Positions 19,072 through 27,757 of a DNA stretch of 64,000 bases are shown here, one piece after another (the stretch's first letter is position 1; each line of letters starts with the position of its first letter). Where the stretch lies: the NCBI RefSeq assembly GCF_022568795.1, contig NZ_JAKZHU010000001.1, forward strand, positions 2,813,866 to 2,877,865, given 5' to 3'. Under the pieces are notes generated by a model, which was not told where the DNA came from, searched no databases, and was given only the letters and a program-made list of their open reading frames with translations. Origin of the DNA: Arsenicicoccus dermatophilus. Lineage in GTDB: Bacteria; Actinomycetota; Actinomycetes; Actinomycetales; Dermatophilaceae. Made by a program: the position numbers and the translations under genes.

Positions 19072-19644
19072 TCATCCGGCGGCGGTGAGGGCGCGAGCCA
19101 GAGCGAGAACGACCGGCAGCACGGTGGTGAGCACGAAGCCTGGCAGGAAGGTCAGCCCCAGGGGCAGGGCGATGCGCGCGGACAGCTCCGCAGCCCGCAG
19201 GGCCGCTCCCTGAGCCTGCTCCTCGCGCAGCGCGGCGGCGGCCTGCACGAGGACCCCCGACGGCGGGACCCCCGCCCGCTCGGCGACCCGGAACGCCGAG
19301 GCGACCGGGCCCCAGGCGGCCGGGGCCAGACCCCACGCCTCGCCCACGGGCAGCCCCCAGCGCATCGCCGCCGAGACCACCCGCAGCTGCTCGCCGGCTC
19401 GGCCGCCCAGCGCCTCGGCCACCACGTCCAGGGCACCCAGGAGGGCCGCGCCCCCGGACAGGGCCACCGCGAGGAGGTCGGCCGCCTCCGCGACCGCGGC
19501 GAGGGTCAGCGGCTCCGCGGTGCCTGCGGCAGCGGGGTCGCCGTCGCCCGGCGCCTCGGTCGCCGCACCGGCTGGGGGACGCCCCGGCCGACCGGGCAGC
19601 ACCAGCACAGCGAGACCGGCGAGTGCCGCGATCCACCAGGTCAT
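19072..19644 (-). CDS. tadC: Tad pilus inner-membrane platform protein, TadC-like
   Basis: A 190-residue type II secretion F-domain protein. The F-domain pattern is visible in EAADLLAVALSGGAALLGALDVVAEAL and AFRVAERAGVPPSGVLVQAAAALREE, followed by a C-terminal membrane pair ending IALPLGLTFLPGFVLTTVLPVVLAL. ATG 19644 overlaps the tadB stop by four bases (ATGA). With TadB it forms the membrane platform for pilus assembly. In mycobacteria the next gene is DUF4244; here the 3' neighbour is an oppositely oriented cyclase gene. Confidence 0.85.
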   Translation of the reverse strand: MTWWIAALAGLAVLVLPGRPGRPPAGAATEAPGDGDPAAAGTAEPLTLAAVAEAADLLAVALSGGAALLGALDVVAEALGGRAGEQLRVVSAAMRWGLPVGEAWGLAPAAWGPVASAFRVAERAGVPPSGVLVQAAAALREEQAQGAALRAAELSARIALPLGLTFLPGFVLTTVLPVVLALARALTAAG

Positions 19645-20369
19645 TCCGCCACCGGCTCGCGACGGGCGACGTCCACCTGGCGGGCCACCCACAGCTGACC
19701 GACCCCGCACAACCCCGCCCCCAGCGCGCAGGACAGCAGGGTGAGCGGATGCGCATAGGTGGCGACCGGGTCCAGCCCGAGGGCCAGCACCACGAGCGGG
19801 CCCGCGAGCGGCAGCGCGGCGAGCAGCCGGGCCGTCGCCCGGGCGCCTGCCACGGCGGCGTCGACGGAGCCCGCCTGGCTGCGGCGGTCCCGGCCCGCGG
19901 CCACGGCGCGGCGCACCGCCTCCCGCGCCGGGCTCCCGATCGCGCCGGAGACGGCCAGGGCGCGCGCCACCGCGCGGGCGACCTCCGAGTCGTGCCCGAC
20001 CTCGGCCCAGGCGTCGGCCGGTCCCCGGGCGCCGGCCCGGACGAACAGGTCGCGGACCGCGGTCGGGGCCGCGGCCACGGCGACCTCGTGGGCAGCGGTG
20101 AGGTCGAGCCCCGCCCCCAGCGCCGAGGCGAGCGCCTCGGCCACGGCGAGCAGCTCCCGGTCGCGCACACCTGGGTCCGGGGCTCGGCGCAGCAGGACGG
20201 GTCGCCGGAGCCAGCCCCGCGCCACCGCGCCGACGGCGGCGGGGGACCACGGGCCCGACCGCCCGACGCCCCGCCTCCGGGTCGCCCGGACCACCGGTCC
20301 GATGCTGCGGGTGGGCCAGATGAGCAGGACCAGGGACACCCCGGTCAGGGCGGCCACCAGGAGGGTCAT
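19641..20369 (-). CDS. tadB: Tad pilus inner-membrane platform protein, TadB-like
   Basis: A 242-residue type II secretion F-domain protein. An N-terminal membrane segment (MTLLVAALTGVSLVLLIWPT) precedes the F domain (ELLAVAEALASALGAGLDLTAAHEVAV, then VARALAVSGAIGSPAREAVRRA) and two C-terminal membrane helices (LLAALPLAGPLVVLALGL and LTLLSCALGAGLCGVG). It overlaps tadA and tadC by four bases on each side, so the operon is translationally coupled. Confidence 0.85.
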   Translation of the reverse strand: MTLLVAALTGVSLVLLIWPTRSIGPVVRATRRRGVGRSGPWSPAAVGAVARGWLRRPVLLRRAPDPGVRDRELLAVAEALASALGAGLDLTAAHEVAVAAAPTAVRDLFVRAGARGPADAWAEVGHDSEVARAVARALAVSGAIGSPAREAVRRAVAAGRDRRSQAGSVDAAVAGARATARLLAALPLAGPLVVLALGLDPVATYAHPLTLLSCALGAGLCGVGQLWVARQVDVARREPVAE

Positions 20370-21670
20370 CGGACGGCTCCCGGCCGGGGGCCCTGGGCGC
20401 TCCTGACGGCGACACCCTGCCCCGGGCCCGTCGCGCCGTCGGGGCCCACACCTGCCAAGCCCACACCCGCTGCACCCCCGTCCGCTGCACCCGCGACGGC
20501 GGAGTCCACGTCTGCGGAGCCCACGGCTGGGGGCGCCTTGCCGCCCAGCAGGTCGCGCAGGAGGGGCAGCCCAGGGCCCTCCTCGCACACACCCTCCGGC
20601 GAGACGGACAGGGCGGTCAGCACCTGGGGACGACCCTCGCCGGTGGGGTCGAGCACCCCGATCTCGGCGACCCTGCGCAGGCCGCCCGATCGGTCCAGGT
20701 GGACGACCACACGCAGCCCGCTGCGGGTCTGCGCCCACACAGCTGCCGGGCTCATCCCGGCCAACGCTCCCAGCGCCTCCAGGCGGGCCACCAGATCTGC
20801 GGCGGAGTTGGCGTGCACCGTGCCGCACCCGCCCTCGTGCCCGGTGTTGAGGGCCGTCAGGAGCTCGCGCACCTCCCCGCCACGCACCTCGCCGACGACG
20901 AGGCGGTCGGGTCGCATGCGCAGCGCCTGCCGCACCAGGGCGGTGAGGTCGACGCCGCCGACCCCCTCGACGTTGGGGTGCCGGGCCTGCAGCCGGACCA
21001 CGTGCGGGTGGGTCGGCGCCAGCTCGCACGCGTCCTCGACCAGGACGATGCGCTCGCCGACGGGCGCGCAGGACAGCAGCGCCGACAGCAGGGTCGTCTT
21101 GCCCGTGCCGGTGCCCCCGGTGACGAGATAGGCCACCCGCCGGCGGACGAGGGCGGTCAGAGCCTCCTCCACCGGCCCGGCGAGCGCTCCCCGGCGGGCG
21201 AGCTCCGCGATCGACCACGGCGCCTGGCGAGGAACGCGCAGGGAGATGAGGGTCCCTTCTGGGGTGATGGCTCCGACGACGGCGTGCAGCCGCACCCCGG
21301 ACGGCAGCACCGCGTCCACCCACGGCGAGGCGTCGTCGAGGCGGCGCCCGGCCCGGGCGGCCAGCCTGGAGGCCAGGGACCGGACCCGCGCCTCGTCACC
21401 GAGGTCCACCGCCGCGCGCTCCAGGCCACGACCGCGATCCACCCACACCGAGCGTGGGCCGTTGACCAGCACATCGGTGACCCCGGGCGTGCGGAGCAGG
21501 TCGTCCAGCTCACCCGCCCCGAGGGTGTCCCGGCGGACCCGGGCCAGCTCGGCCCTGGCGCCGCCGTCGCCGAGGACCACGCGCTGCTCGGCGACCACCG
21601 ACCGGACCCGGCCCTCGTCGGGGCCACGTCCCTCGCTGATCTCCCGCCAGACCCCCGGTGGCAGGCTCAT
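20366..21670 (-). CDS. tadA: Tad pilus assembly ATPase, TadA/CpaF family
   Basis: A 434-residue secretion ATPase that powers Flp pilus assembly. It has VTDVLVNGPRSVWVDRG in the N-terminal domain, RVPRQAPWSIAEL, Walker A TGGTGTGKTTLLSALL, Asp box VEDACELAPTHPHVVRL, Walker B-like RPDRLVVGEVRGGEVRELLTALNTGHEGG and the His box GTVHANSA. The C-terminal 50 residues are a Gly/Ala-rich tail with repeated VGLAGVG/VAGAADGG units and are probably disordered. ATG 21670 overlaps the upstream ssd-like gene by four bases. Confidence 0.93.
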   Translation of the reverse strand: MSLPPGVWREISEGRGPDEGRVRSVVAEQRVVLGDGGARAELARVRRDTLGAGELDDLLRTPGVTDVLVNGPRSVWVDRGRGLERAAVDLGDEARVRSLASRLAARAGRRLDDASPWVDAVLPSGVRLHAVVGAITPEGTLISLRVPRQAPWSIAELARRGALAGPVEEALTALVRRRVAYLVTGGTGTGKTTLLSALLSCAPVGERIVLVEDACELAPTHPHVVRLQARHPNVEGVGGVDLTALVRQALRMRPDRLVVGEVRGGEVRELLTALNTGHEGGCGTVHANSAADLVARLEALGALAGMSPAAVWAQTRSGLRVVVHLDRSGGLRRVAEIGVLDPTGEGRPQVLTALSVSPEGVCEEGPGLPLLRDLLGGKAPPAVGSADVDSAVAGAADGGAAGVGLAGVGPDGATGPGQGVAVRSAQGPRPGAVR

Positions 21671-22389
21671 GCGGCCACCGCCGGCTGCAGCGCGGCGAGG
21701 AGCACGAGGTCGGCGGCGTCGCGCAGCGGTCCCCGCGCGGCACCCGGGACGGCGCCTCGGGCCAGCGCTCCCGGCAGCGCCCGGTCCTCCCTCAGGACCG
21801 CGAGGAGAGGCAGGTCCAGCAGGCCGGCGAGCGCCCACGCGTCGTCCGTGGAGCGACCGCGCACCACCAGCACCGTCCGGCCGTCGGCGCCGCCAGGCGA
21901 TCCGACCTCGCGCAGCAGGGCGTGACGGGCCGCTGCGGCCGACACCTGGTGCGGCAGGCTGCCGGCGAGCAGCACCACCAGGTCGTGCCCCGTGACAGCT
22001 CCGGGCCACGACGCGGCGGCGGGGTCGGGCAGGTCGTGGAGCACCAGGTCGGCGGCGTCGGCCAGGGCGTCCCGCACCGCGCGCACGGCTGCGCCGGCCA
22101 CGGGATGCGGGTGCGCCCGATCGGCGGCCAGGACGTGCACCCCGCGCCGGGAGGGCAGGGCCTCGACCAGCTCCGCGCCGTCGATGTGCCCCCGGGCCCG
22201 GCGCAAGTCCGGCCACCGCAGCCCGGGACGCTGCTCGATGCCCATGACGACGTCGAGCCCGCCGCCGCTGCTGACATGGTCGACGCACACGACCTGCCGG
22301 CCGCTCTGCGCTCCGCGCACGGCGACGGCCGCCACCAGCGAGCTGGCGCCCAGGCCACCGCTCGCTCCCTGCACCGCGATCGAGATCAT
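21667..22389 (-). CDS. CpaE/Ssd-like ParA-fold protein without Walker lysine
   Basis: 240 residues, first gene of the tad operon, in the position of Rv3660c (ssd) in mycobacteria. The ParA/MinD-like start reads ISIAVQGASGGLGASSLVAAVA, where the deviant Walker A KGGxGKT is replaced by GGLGASS, so the ATP-contacting lysine is missing, as I recall for this actinobacterial subfamily. VVCVDHVSSGGGLDVVMG stands where ParA has its second metal region. Expected role: polar placement or regulation of the pilus machine, possibly linked to cell division. Confidence 0.8.
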   Translation of the reverse strand: MISIAVQGASGGLGASSLVAAVAVRGAQSGRQVVCVDHVSSGGGLDVVMGIEQRPGLRWPDLRRARGHIDGAELVEALPSRRGVHVLAADRAHPHPVAGAAVRAVRDALADAADLVLHDLPDPAAASWPGAVTGHDLVVLLAGSLPHQVSAAAARHALLREVGSPGGADGRTVLVVRGRSTDDAWALAGLLDLPLLAVLREDRALPGALARGAVPGAARGPLRDAADLVLLAALQPAVAA

Positions 22390-22535
22390 GGGGCCACCCT
22401 CCCGGGGCTCGGGCGCCGGAGCCAGGGGCCGGCGAGGTCCTGTGGACGGCCGGGCCCGGACCGCGGCAGCCTGTGGACAGCAGCTGCCCGCCGCGGGTTC
22501 CGGTCAGGCTCACCCCCGCGCCACCTGCGGGCGGA

Positions 22536-22583
22536 CAGCCGGACGGCCCCGCGAGGTGGCTACCTCGCGGGGCCGTCCGGCTG
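22536..22583. terminator. Perfect 22-bp hairpin terminator
   Basis: Arms 22536-22557 and 22562-22583 pair without mismatch around the loop GGCT. It lies between the Fic-like gene and the ssd-like gene, both on minus, and would insulate the tad operon from upstream transcription. Confidence 0.75.
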
Positions 22584-22630
22584 CGGATACAGGGCGACCC
22601 CAGCCGGGGGGGGGGGTGACTGGGGCCGCC

Positions 22631-22663
22631 GTGCCTAGGCTCTGGGGGGAAGAGCCCAGGCAC
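22631..22663. terminator. Second hairpin downstream of the Fic-like gene
   Basis: GTGCCTAGGCTCT (22631-22643) pairs with AGAGCCCAGGCAC (22651-22663) with one mismatch around a G-rich loop. It is probably a backup terminator for the Fic-like gene. Confidence 0.5.
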
Positions 22664-22847
22664 TGCGCTCGACCCGCAGGGAGCGCGTACGACCATCATG
22701 GGCCTCCTCCGGGACGATGACTAGTCATAGGGGTCATAACCCCCCGAAATGTCACCCATTTGGATCAACAACTTGAAGATTGAACAAGGCGATCGATCCA
22801 ATCTGCCACGTGACACCTCGGTCTAGGCCAGACGGGCTGGCCATCGG

Positions 22848-23695
22848 TCACTCACCGGTGCGGCCAGCGAGCACAGCGTCAGCGATGCGACCGCCCGCGG
22901 CGGCGGCGCGGACCATGGCGTCGCAGCAGTGCAGCAGCCACAGCCGCACCCCGTCCGGCGTCCCGGTGGCATAGGCCGCCAGCGCCCCGACATACGCCGT
23001 CTGCCCCAGCGACCGGTGGCCGCTCTCGGGGACGGCCACCCCGGTCGGGTCGAGCCCGGCCGCCTGCACCACGACCCTCTCCAGGGCGCGCGCGACCATG
23101 GCGTTGCCATAGGTGAACGGGCGGGCCGCCGCGACCTCCGCGTGCACCAGCGCCGCCACCACGCCGGCGGGCACCTCCCCCAGGGCGGCCAGCAGCGCGA
23201 CGACCCCGTCCAGCCGGGCCGGCAGGGCGGCCGGGTCCGCGGCGGGACCGACCTCGACCAGCTCGAGGCACTCCTCCCCGTCCGCCGGGGCCGGCCCAGG
23301 GCCTCGGCGGCCACCAGGGGCGACGCGGCGGCCGTGTGCAGCCGGGCCACCGCCTGCCGCGGCGCCGCCGCCAGCACCGACCTCAGGTGCTCCGCCTCCG
23401 CCGTCGCCTGGATCGCCCCCCGCATCACCAGCTCGTCCGGCAGCGGGTCCTCGTGCCAGGTCACCGCGCCGCGGGACAGGTCGCGCACCGTCTCCACCGG
23501 CAGCTGGATCCCGTCGAGGAAGGCCGTGTCCCGCGCCCCGCGCACCCGCGACTCCGTCGCCGCCTCCGGGATGCGGCGGCGCAACGCCTGGTGCCAACGC
23601 AGCTGCGTGCACGCCTCGCGGGCGGCGTCGACCGCCTCACGCACCCCGTCCAGGGCGAGGAGGGGCAGGACCGACCGGGCGACATCGTTGCTCAC
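22848..23695 (-). pseudogene. Fic-like domain protein, frameshifted
   Basis: Actinobacterial family often found beside the ssd/tad locus and sometimes labelled oxidoreductase. From GTG 23695 (SNDVARSVLPLLALDGVREAVDAARE, WHQALRRRIPEAATESRVRGARDTAFLDG) the frame is good to LVAAEALGRP. The rest (DGEECLELVEVGPAADPAAL, HAEVAAARPFTYGNAMVARALERVVV, GHRSLGQTAYVGALAAYATG, WLLHCCDAMV) is in the -1 frame. The GGGG run 23287-23290 is the switch point. HAEVAAARPFTYGNAMVAR occupies the place of the Fic motif HPFxDGNGRxxR, but the catalytic His and the second Gly/Arg set are changed, so AMPylation is doubtful even if the frame is intact. Confidence 0.65.
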
Positions 23696-24120
23696 CCGCG
23701 ACAGCCTAGAGAGCCGCAGTCCATCGCCATACGATCTGGTCATGCCGGCGGGGCCCGACCGCACCACGGTGCTGATCGCGCTCGCCGCTGCCCTGCCGGC
23801 CGCCGTCGCCTGGTCCGCGCTGCGGGTGCCGCCCGCGCCGCCCAGCACCTGCGCGCCCTGCTCGTCTGGGAGGGTGCTCTCTGCTGGCTGCCCCCGCCGC
23901 GTGGACCATGGTGCGGCTGCACACCCCCGAGAACGTCGCCGTCGACCGTTCCACGGGCTGACGGCGGAGAAACGTTTCGTGCCCGCACGACTGGGAACCG
24001 TCCCAGGACGCCCGTAGTGTTCCTTCCGGTCCTGGAACGAGCCCCCCACCAGGCACTGATGCCGAAACCCCGGAGCCTCACACCTCGGCCTGCACGGCCC
24101 CCACGGAACAGGTTGCAGAC
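23696..24120. other. Intergenic stretch with no convincing gene
   Basis: Open frames exist on both strands, for example from ATG 23743 on plus (MPAGPDRTTVLIALAAALPAAVAWSALRV, then non-protein-like sequence). None has a ribosome site or a recognisable domain. Hydrophobic stretches in two plus frames (AAVAWSALRV and LRALLVWEGALCWLPP) could be debris of a small membrane protein. The region must carry the promoters of the divergent Fic-like and glycosyltransferase genes. Confidence 0.4.
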
Positions 24121-24999
24121 ATGACCATCGGTGTCGTCGTCCCCACCGTGAATCGCCCCGATGCCCTCCGCCGGGTCCTGCACGCCCTCGGGGGCCAGAG
24201 CCGCCCCGCCGCAGCCATCGTGGTGGCACCTCCGCTGGCCGACATGCTCCCCCCCGACCTCGACCACCTCGCAGGCCGACCGATCGTCGTGGCCGACGGC
24301 GCCCGCGGGGCCTCGGCCCAGCGCAATGCCGCCGTCCGCGCCTTGCCGGACGACGTGGACGTCGTGGTCTTCCTCGACGACGACAGCGTTCCCCGCAGCG
24401 ACTACCTCGAGCGAGCCGTGGCCGTCCTGGAGACCAATCCCGACGTGATCGGCCTGACCGGGCGGGTCGCCCGCGACGGAGTGGTCGAACGACGCTCGCT
24501 CACCGGCGAGGAGATCTCCGCCGCCCTGGAGAGCAGCTGGGCCGACCCCGGCACCACGCTGACCGACATCGACCGGCTCTACGGGACCAACATGGTGGTG
24601 CGGGCCGCCGCGGTCCGGGCCGTCCCCTTCGACGAGCGCCTTCCGCTGTACTCCTGGCTCGAAGATCTCGACTTCTCCCGGCGGCTCCTGCGCCGCGGAC
24701 GGCTCGTGCAGACCATGGAGGCCGTGATCGTCCACCAGGGCAACGACAACGGTGGTCGCACGCAGCATCGGCGGGTCGGCTACAGCCAGGTCGCCAACTT
24801 CCTCTACCTGCGGCAGAAGGGCAGCCTCACGACCCGGGAGGCCACCCACCTGGTCGGTCGCCCCCTCCTCAGGACGCTCGTCGGCAGCATCGTCGGTCCT
24901 GAGCGGGTGGACCGACGCGAACGCTTGCGGGGGATGGGCCTGGCGGCCTTCGACGCCGCTCGCGGGCGGATCACTCCGGAGCGGATCGTCGACCTCTGA
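24121..24999 (+). CDS. Family 2 glycosyltransferase
   Basis: A 292-residue GT-A glycosyltransferase. The N-terminus [23 protein letters not shown] is the GT2 nucleotide-binding strand. [15 protein letters not shown] supplies the metal-binding [44 protein letters not shown] contains the acceptor-side ED motif. No membrane segment is evident, so it probably acts at the inner leaflet on a polysaccharide or glycolipid. Donor and acceptor are unknown. It stands alone between broken genes. Confidence 0.88.
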   Translation: MTIGVVVPTVNRPDALRRVLHALGGQSRPAAAIVVAPPLADMLPPDLDHLAGRPIVVADGARGASAQRNAAVRALPDDVDVVVFLDDDSVPRSDYLERAVAVLETNPDVIGLTGRVARDGVVERRSLTGEEISAALESSWADPGTTLTDIDRLYGTNMVVRAAAVRAVPFDERLPLYSWLEDLDFSRRLLRRGRLVQTMEAVIVHQGNDNGGRTQHRRVGYSQVANFLYLRQKGSLTTREATHLVGRPLLRTLVGSIVGPERVDRRERLRGMGLAAFDAARGRITPERIVDL

Positions 25000-25162
25000 G
25001 CGGGTCTCGACGTCCCCGCCGGGTGATCAGGGGCCTCTTCCCGGCATACGGACAGGTCGGGACCACTCACCGCGACCGGCGGACCGCTCGGCCCCTCACC
25101 GGCGAGCAGCCCTCGCCGTGCCCGTCCCGCGCGCCGCACAGTGCTGGGAAGTAGGCAGGACG

Positions 25163-25520
25163 ACCACCCCCAAGATCGACTTCATCTCGCTGTCGACGGC
25201 GCTGGCCCTCGGCGCCGCCGGCCTGCCGCACGTGCTGATGCGCTTCCACACCGTCCCCTCCTCCCAGGAGGCGCACGTCGGTGGAGTGGGCGATCGGGCT
25301 GTTCTACCTGTTCACCCTGGTCATCGACCTCGGCGCGGCGGCGCTCGTGGGCCCCGACGCGATCAAGGCGGCTCCCGGCAAGGAGAGCTTCGCGGCACCC
25401 CTGATCGCCCATCACCTCGGCGGCTCGGTGCTGCTGGGCGTCATCGCGGCCATCGCGCTCGCCACGATCCTGGCCGTGGTCGCCGGCCTGACGATCACCG
25501 CCGGGGCCGTCCAGCACTGA
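25163..25520 (+). pseudogene. Remnant of cation/acetate symporter ActP
   Basis: An internal fragment of a sodium:solute symporter. In one frame [35 protein letters not shown] matches the conserved ActP segment, and after a +1 shift near 25278 [34 protein letters not shown] and [13 protein letters not shown] continue it. The first several hundred residues and the C-terminal third are missing, and the frame stops at 25520. No start signal is present. A clear relic of a gene that was deleted on both sides. Confidence 0.8.
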
Positions 25521-25542
25521 TCTGTCGCACTAGGGTGAGGCG

Positions 25543-26669
25543 GTGGAGCGACCGCAGGGGCACCGGCCGGGCAGCGCGGGCTACCGCCGCATCACGGTGG
25601 CGCTGTTCCTCGGGGGTCTGGCGACCTTCGCCACGATCTACACCACGCAGCCGCTCCTGCCCGAGCTGGCCCGCGCCTTCGGGCTGAGCCCCGCCCGGTC
25701 GGCGCTGTCCGTGTCCGCCACGACGCTCTCCCTCGGCGCCTCGATGCTCGCCGTGGGTCCCTCGTCGGAGACCCTCGGGCGCACCCGCGTCATGCACGCC
25801 TCGCTGCTGGCGTCCTCCCTGGTCACGGTAGCGACCGCGCTCGCGCCCGGCTGGCACCTGCTGCTGGCCCTGCGGGTGCTCCTCGGGGTCGCGGTGGCGG
25901 GACTGCCCGGCGTCGCCGTGGCCTACCTGCGCGAGGAGGTCGACCCGTCGGCCGCGTCCCGGGCGGCCGGGCTCTACATCGGCGGGACGGCCCTCGGCGG
26001 GATGGCCGGTCGCTTCGTCACCGGCGGCATCGCGGACCTCGCCGGCTGGCGCCGGGCGATCGCGGCGGTGGGGCTGATGTCGCTCGGGTGCGCGGTGGCG
26101 GTGCGGGTGCTGCTGCCGCCGTCTCGCCGGTTCACGCCGGCCCCGCTGCCGCTCGGCGAGCTGCTCGCGATGACCCGCCGGATGGCGACCGACCCGGCGC
26201 TGCTCGCGCTCTACGGCATCGCCTTCTGCTCGATGGGTTTCTGCTCGATGGGTGCGTTCATGTCGGCGTTCAACGCCATGGGCTTTCGGCTGGCGCCCGG
26301 CTCGTGGTCCTGGTCGCGCTGGTGGTCTTCGGGGCCGGGCTCGCGATCACCCTGGCGACACCGCTGTGGTTGGTGGTCGTCGGGCTGTCGGTGGTGTCGG
26401 TGGGCTTCTTCGCCGCGCACGGGGTGGCGTCGGGGTGGGTGGCCGAGCGGGCGGTGCGGGTGGGCCGTGGGACGGCGCAGGCCACCTCGCTCTACCTGTT
26501 CGCGTACTACCTGGGGTCGTCGGTGTGCGGGACGGTCGCCGGGGTGGCGTGGAGCGCGGGCGGCTGGCCCCTGGTGGTGGCGTGGACGGGTGGTCTGGTG
26601 CTCGTGGCGCTGGCGCTCGCGCTGTGGTTGCGGCGGGTGCCGGTCCTGGCCGCGACCACCGGCCCCTGA
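25543..26669 (+). pseudogene. MFS transporter with internal deletion and frameshift
   Basis: GTG 25543 opens a YnfM/AraJ-like major facilitator: [80 protein letters not shown]. After AMGFRLAP (about 26296) the frame breaks, and the protein resumes in the -1 frame at LVVLVALVVFGAGLAITLA and ends RRVPVLAATTGP. In relatives about 40 residues (a membrane helix plus the loop before it) lie between these two points, so there is a deletion as well as a shift. A 15-bp tandem duplication lies just before the break. Confidence 0.7.
26224..26253 (+). repeat. 15-bp exact tandem duplication inside the MFS gene
   Basis: TTCTGCTCGATGGGT occurs twice in tandem and gives the doubled peptide FCSMG-FCSMG. It lies about 45 bases upstream of the deletion/frameshift junction, consistent with local slippage or recombination. 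Confidence 0.75.
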
Positions 26670-26717
26670 CCTCGCCACGGCGAACCGCGGCGATTTGCCG
26701 GACATCTCGCGAGAGAT

Positions 26718-26732
26718 TGACAATGATTGTCA
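26718..26732 (+). promoter_or_regulatory. Zur box upstream of znuA
   Basis: TGACAATGATTGTCA has perfect 7-bp arms around a central G and matches the actinobacterial Zur (FurB) consensus core AATnATT. It overlaps a TTGACA -35-like hexamer and lies 20 bases before the znuA start, the right place for zinc-dependent repression of znuACB. Confidence 0.85.
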
Positions 26733-26752
26733 TTTCGGGTCACGCTTGGTAC

Positions 26753-27757
26753 ATGAACCATCGCCTCCTTGTCGCCTGCACCCTGTCCACCCTTGCGCTC
26801 ACCGCCTGCGGTGGCGGAGGGTCCGCGACGAGCACCAGCACTGCCGGAGGGGGTCCGAGCAGCGCTGGGGCGGGTGCAGGCGGCAAGGTCGGCGTGGTCG
26901 CGAGCTTCTACCCGCTCGAGTTCGCCGTCCGGCAGATCGGCGGCGACCACGTCGACGTCACCAACCTGACCAAGCCCGGCGAGGAGCCGCACGAGCTCGA
27001 GCTCAAGCCGCAGGACGTCGCCACGGTCAGCAAGGCCCAGCTCGCGGTCTACGAGAAGGGCCTGCAGCCCGCCGTCGACGACGCGGTCAAGCCGCTGGGC
27101 GACAAGGCCTTCGACGTCGCCACCGCTGCGAACCTCACCCTCAAGGCCCCCGACGAGGGCGAGGAGCACGAGGAGCACGGGGCATCCTCGGCCGGCGCGA
27201 CCCCGGAGGAGCACGAGCACGAGCACGACCACGGCGCCCAGGACCCGCACTTTTGGCTCGACCCGCAGCGCTACGCCGCGGTCGCCGACGCCATCGCCGC
27301 CCGCCTCGCCACGGCCGACCCCGCCCACAAGGCGGACTACGACAAGAACCTCGCGTCGTTCAAGGAGCGCCTCACCGCCCTTGACAAGGACTTCGCCACC
27401 CACCTGAAGACCTGCACCACCAAGCAGCTCGTCACCAGCCACGCCGCCTTCGGCTACCTCGCCGAGCGCTACGGTCTCACCCAGGTCCCGATCTCCGGCA
27501 TCTCCCCCGAGGAGGAGCCCGACCCCGCCAAGCTCGCCAAGGTCGCGGCCTTCGCCAAGGCCAACAAGATCTCCACGATCTATGCCGAGACCCTGGTCTC
27601 CAAGGCCACCGCCGAGACCGTCGCCAAGGAGACCGGCGCCACGGTCGCCGTCCTCGACCCGATCGAGGGAATCACCGACACCTCCGCCGGCAAGGACTAC
27701 CTTGAGGTGATGGCGGCCAACCTCGCCACCCTCCAGAAGGGCCAGTCCTGCCAGTGA
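26753..27757 (+). CDS. znuA: Zinc ABC transporter substrate-binding lipoprotein
   Basis: 334 residues. A signal peptide with lipobox LTAC (MNHRLLVACTLSTLALTAC) is followed by a cluster A-I metal-binding protein: VVASFYPLEFAVRQIGGDHVDVTNLTKPGEEPHELELKPQD (metal His in EPHE), a His/Glu loop EEHEHEHDHGAQDPHFWLDP, LVTSHAAFGYLAERYGL and STIYAETLVSKATAETVAKETG. It captures zinc outside the membrane for ZnuBC. ATG 26753 is used; the earlier ATG 26723 lies inside the Zur box. The end overlaps znuC by four bases. Confidence 0.93.
   Translation: MNHRLLVACTLSTLALTACGGGGSATSTSTAGGGPSSAGAGAGGKVGVVASFYPLEFAVRQIGGDHVDVTNLTKPGEEPHELELKPQDVATVSKAQLAVYEKGLQPAVDDAVKPLGDKAFDVATAANLTLKAPDEGEEHEEHGASSAGATPEEHEHEHDHGAQDPHFWLDPQRYAAVADAIAARLATADPAHKADYDKNLASFKERLTALDKDFATHLKTCTTKQLVTSHAAFGYLAERYGLTQVPISGISPEEEPDPAKLAKVAAFAKANKISTIYAETLVSKATAETVAKETGATVAVLDPIEGITDTSAGKDYLEVMAANLATLQKGQSCQ

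Larger units (their letters stand above)
22390..22847. other. Non-coding region upstream of the tad operon
   Basis: No convincing gene. It holds in order: the presumed tad promoter (22390-22530), a perfect 22-bp hairpin (22536-22583), an 11-G run (22606-22616), a 13-bp hairpin with one mismatch (22631-22663), the 12-bp palindrome ATGACTAGTCAT (22717-22728), a GGGGT-CATA-ACCCC hairpin, and an AT-richer segment around 22740-22800. The hairpins sit downstream of the Fic-like gene on minus. Confidence 0.6.

Noticed and set aside
22848..23695. Active Fic AMP-transferase
   Set aside because: The motif reads HAEVAAARPFTYGNAMVAR and lacks the HPFxDGNGR catalytic pattern.
23743..24017. Possible small plus-strand gene before the glycosyltransferase
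   Set aside because: No ribosome site, only the first 30 residues look protein-like, and the rest is low-quality coding.
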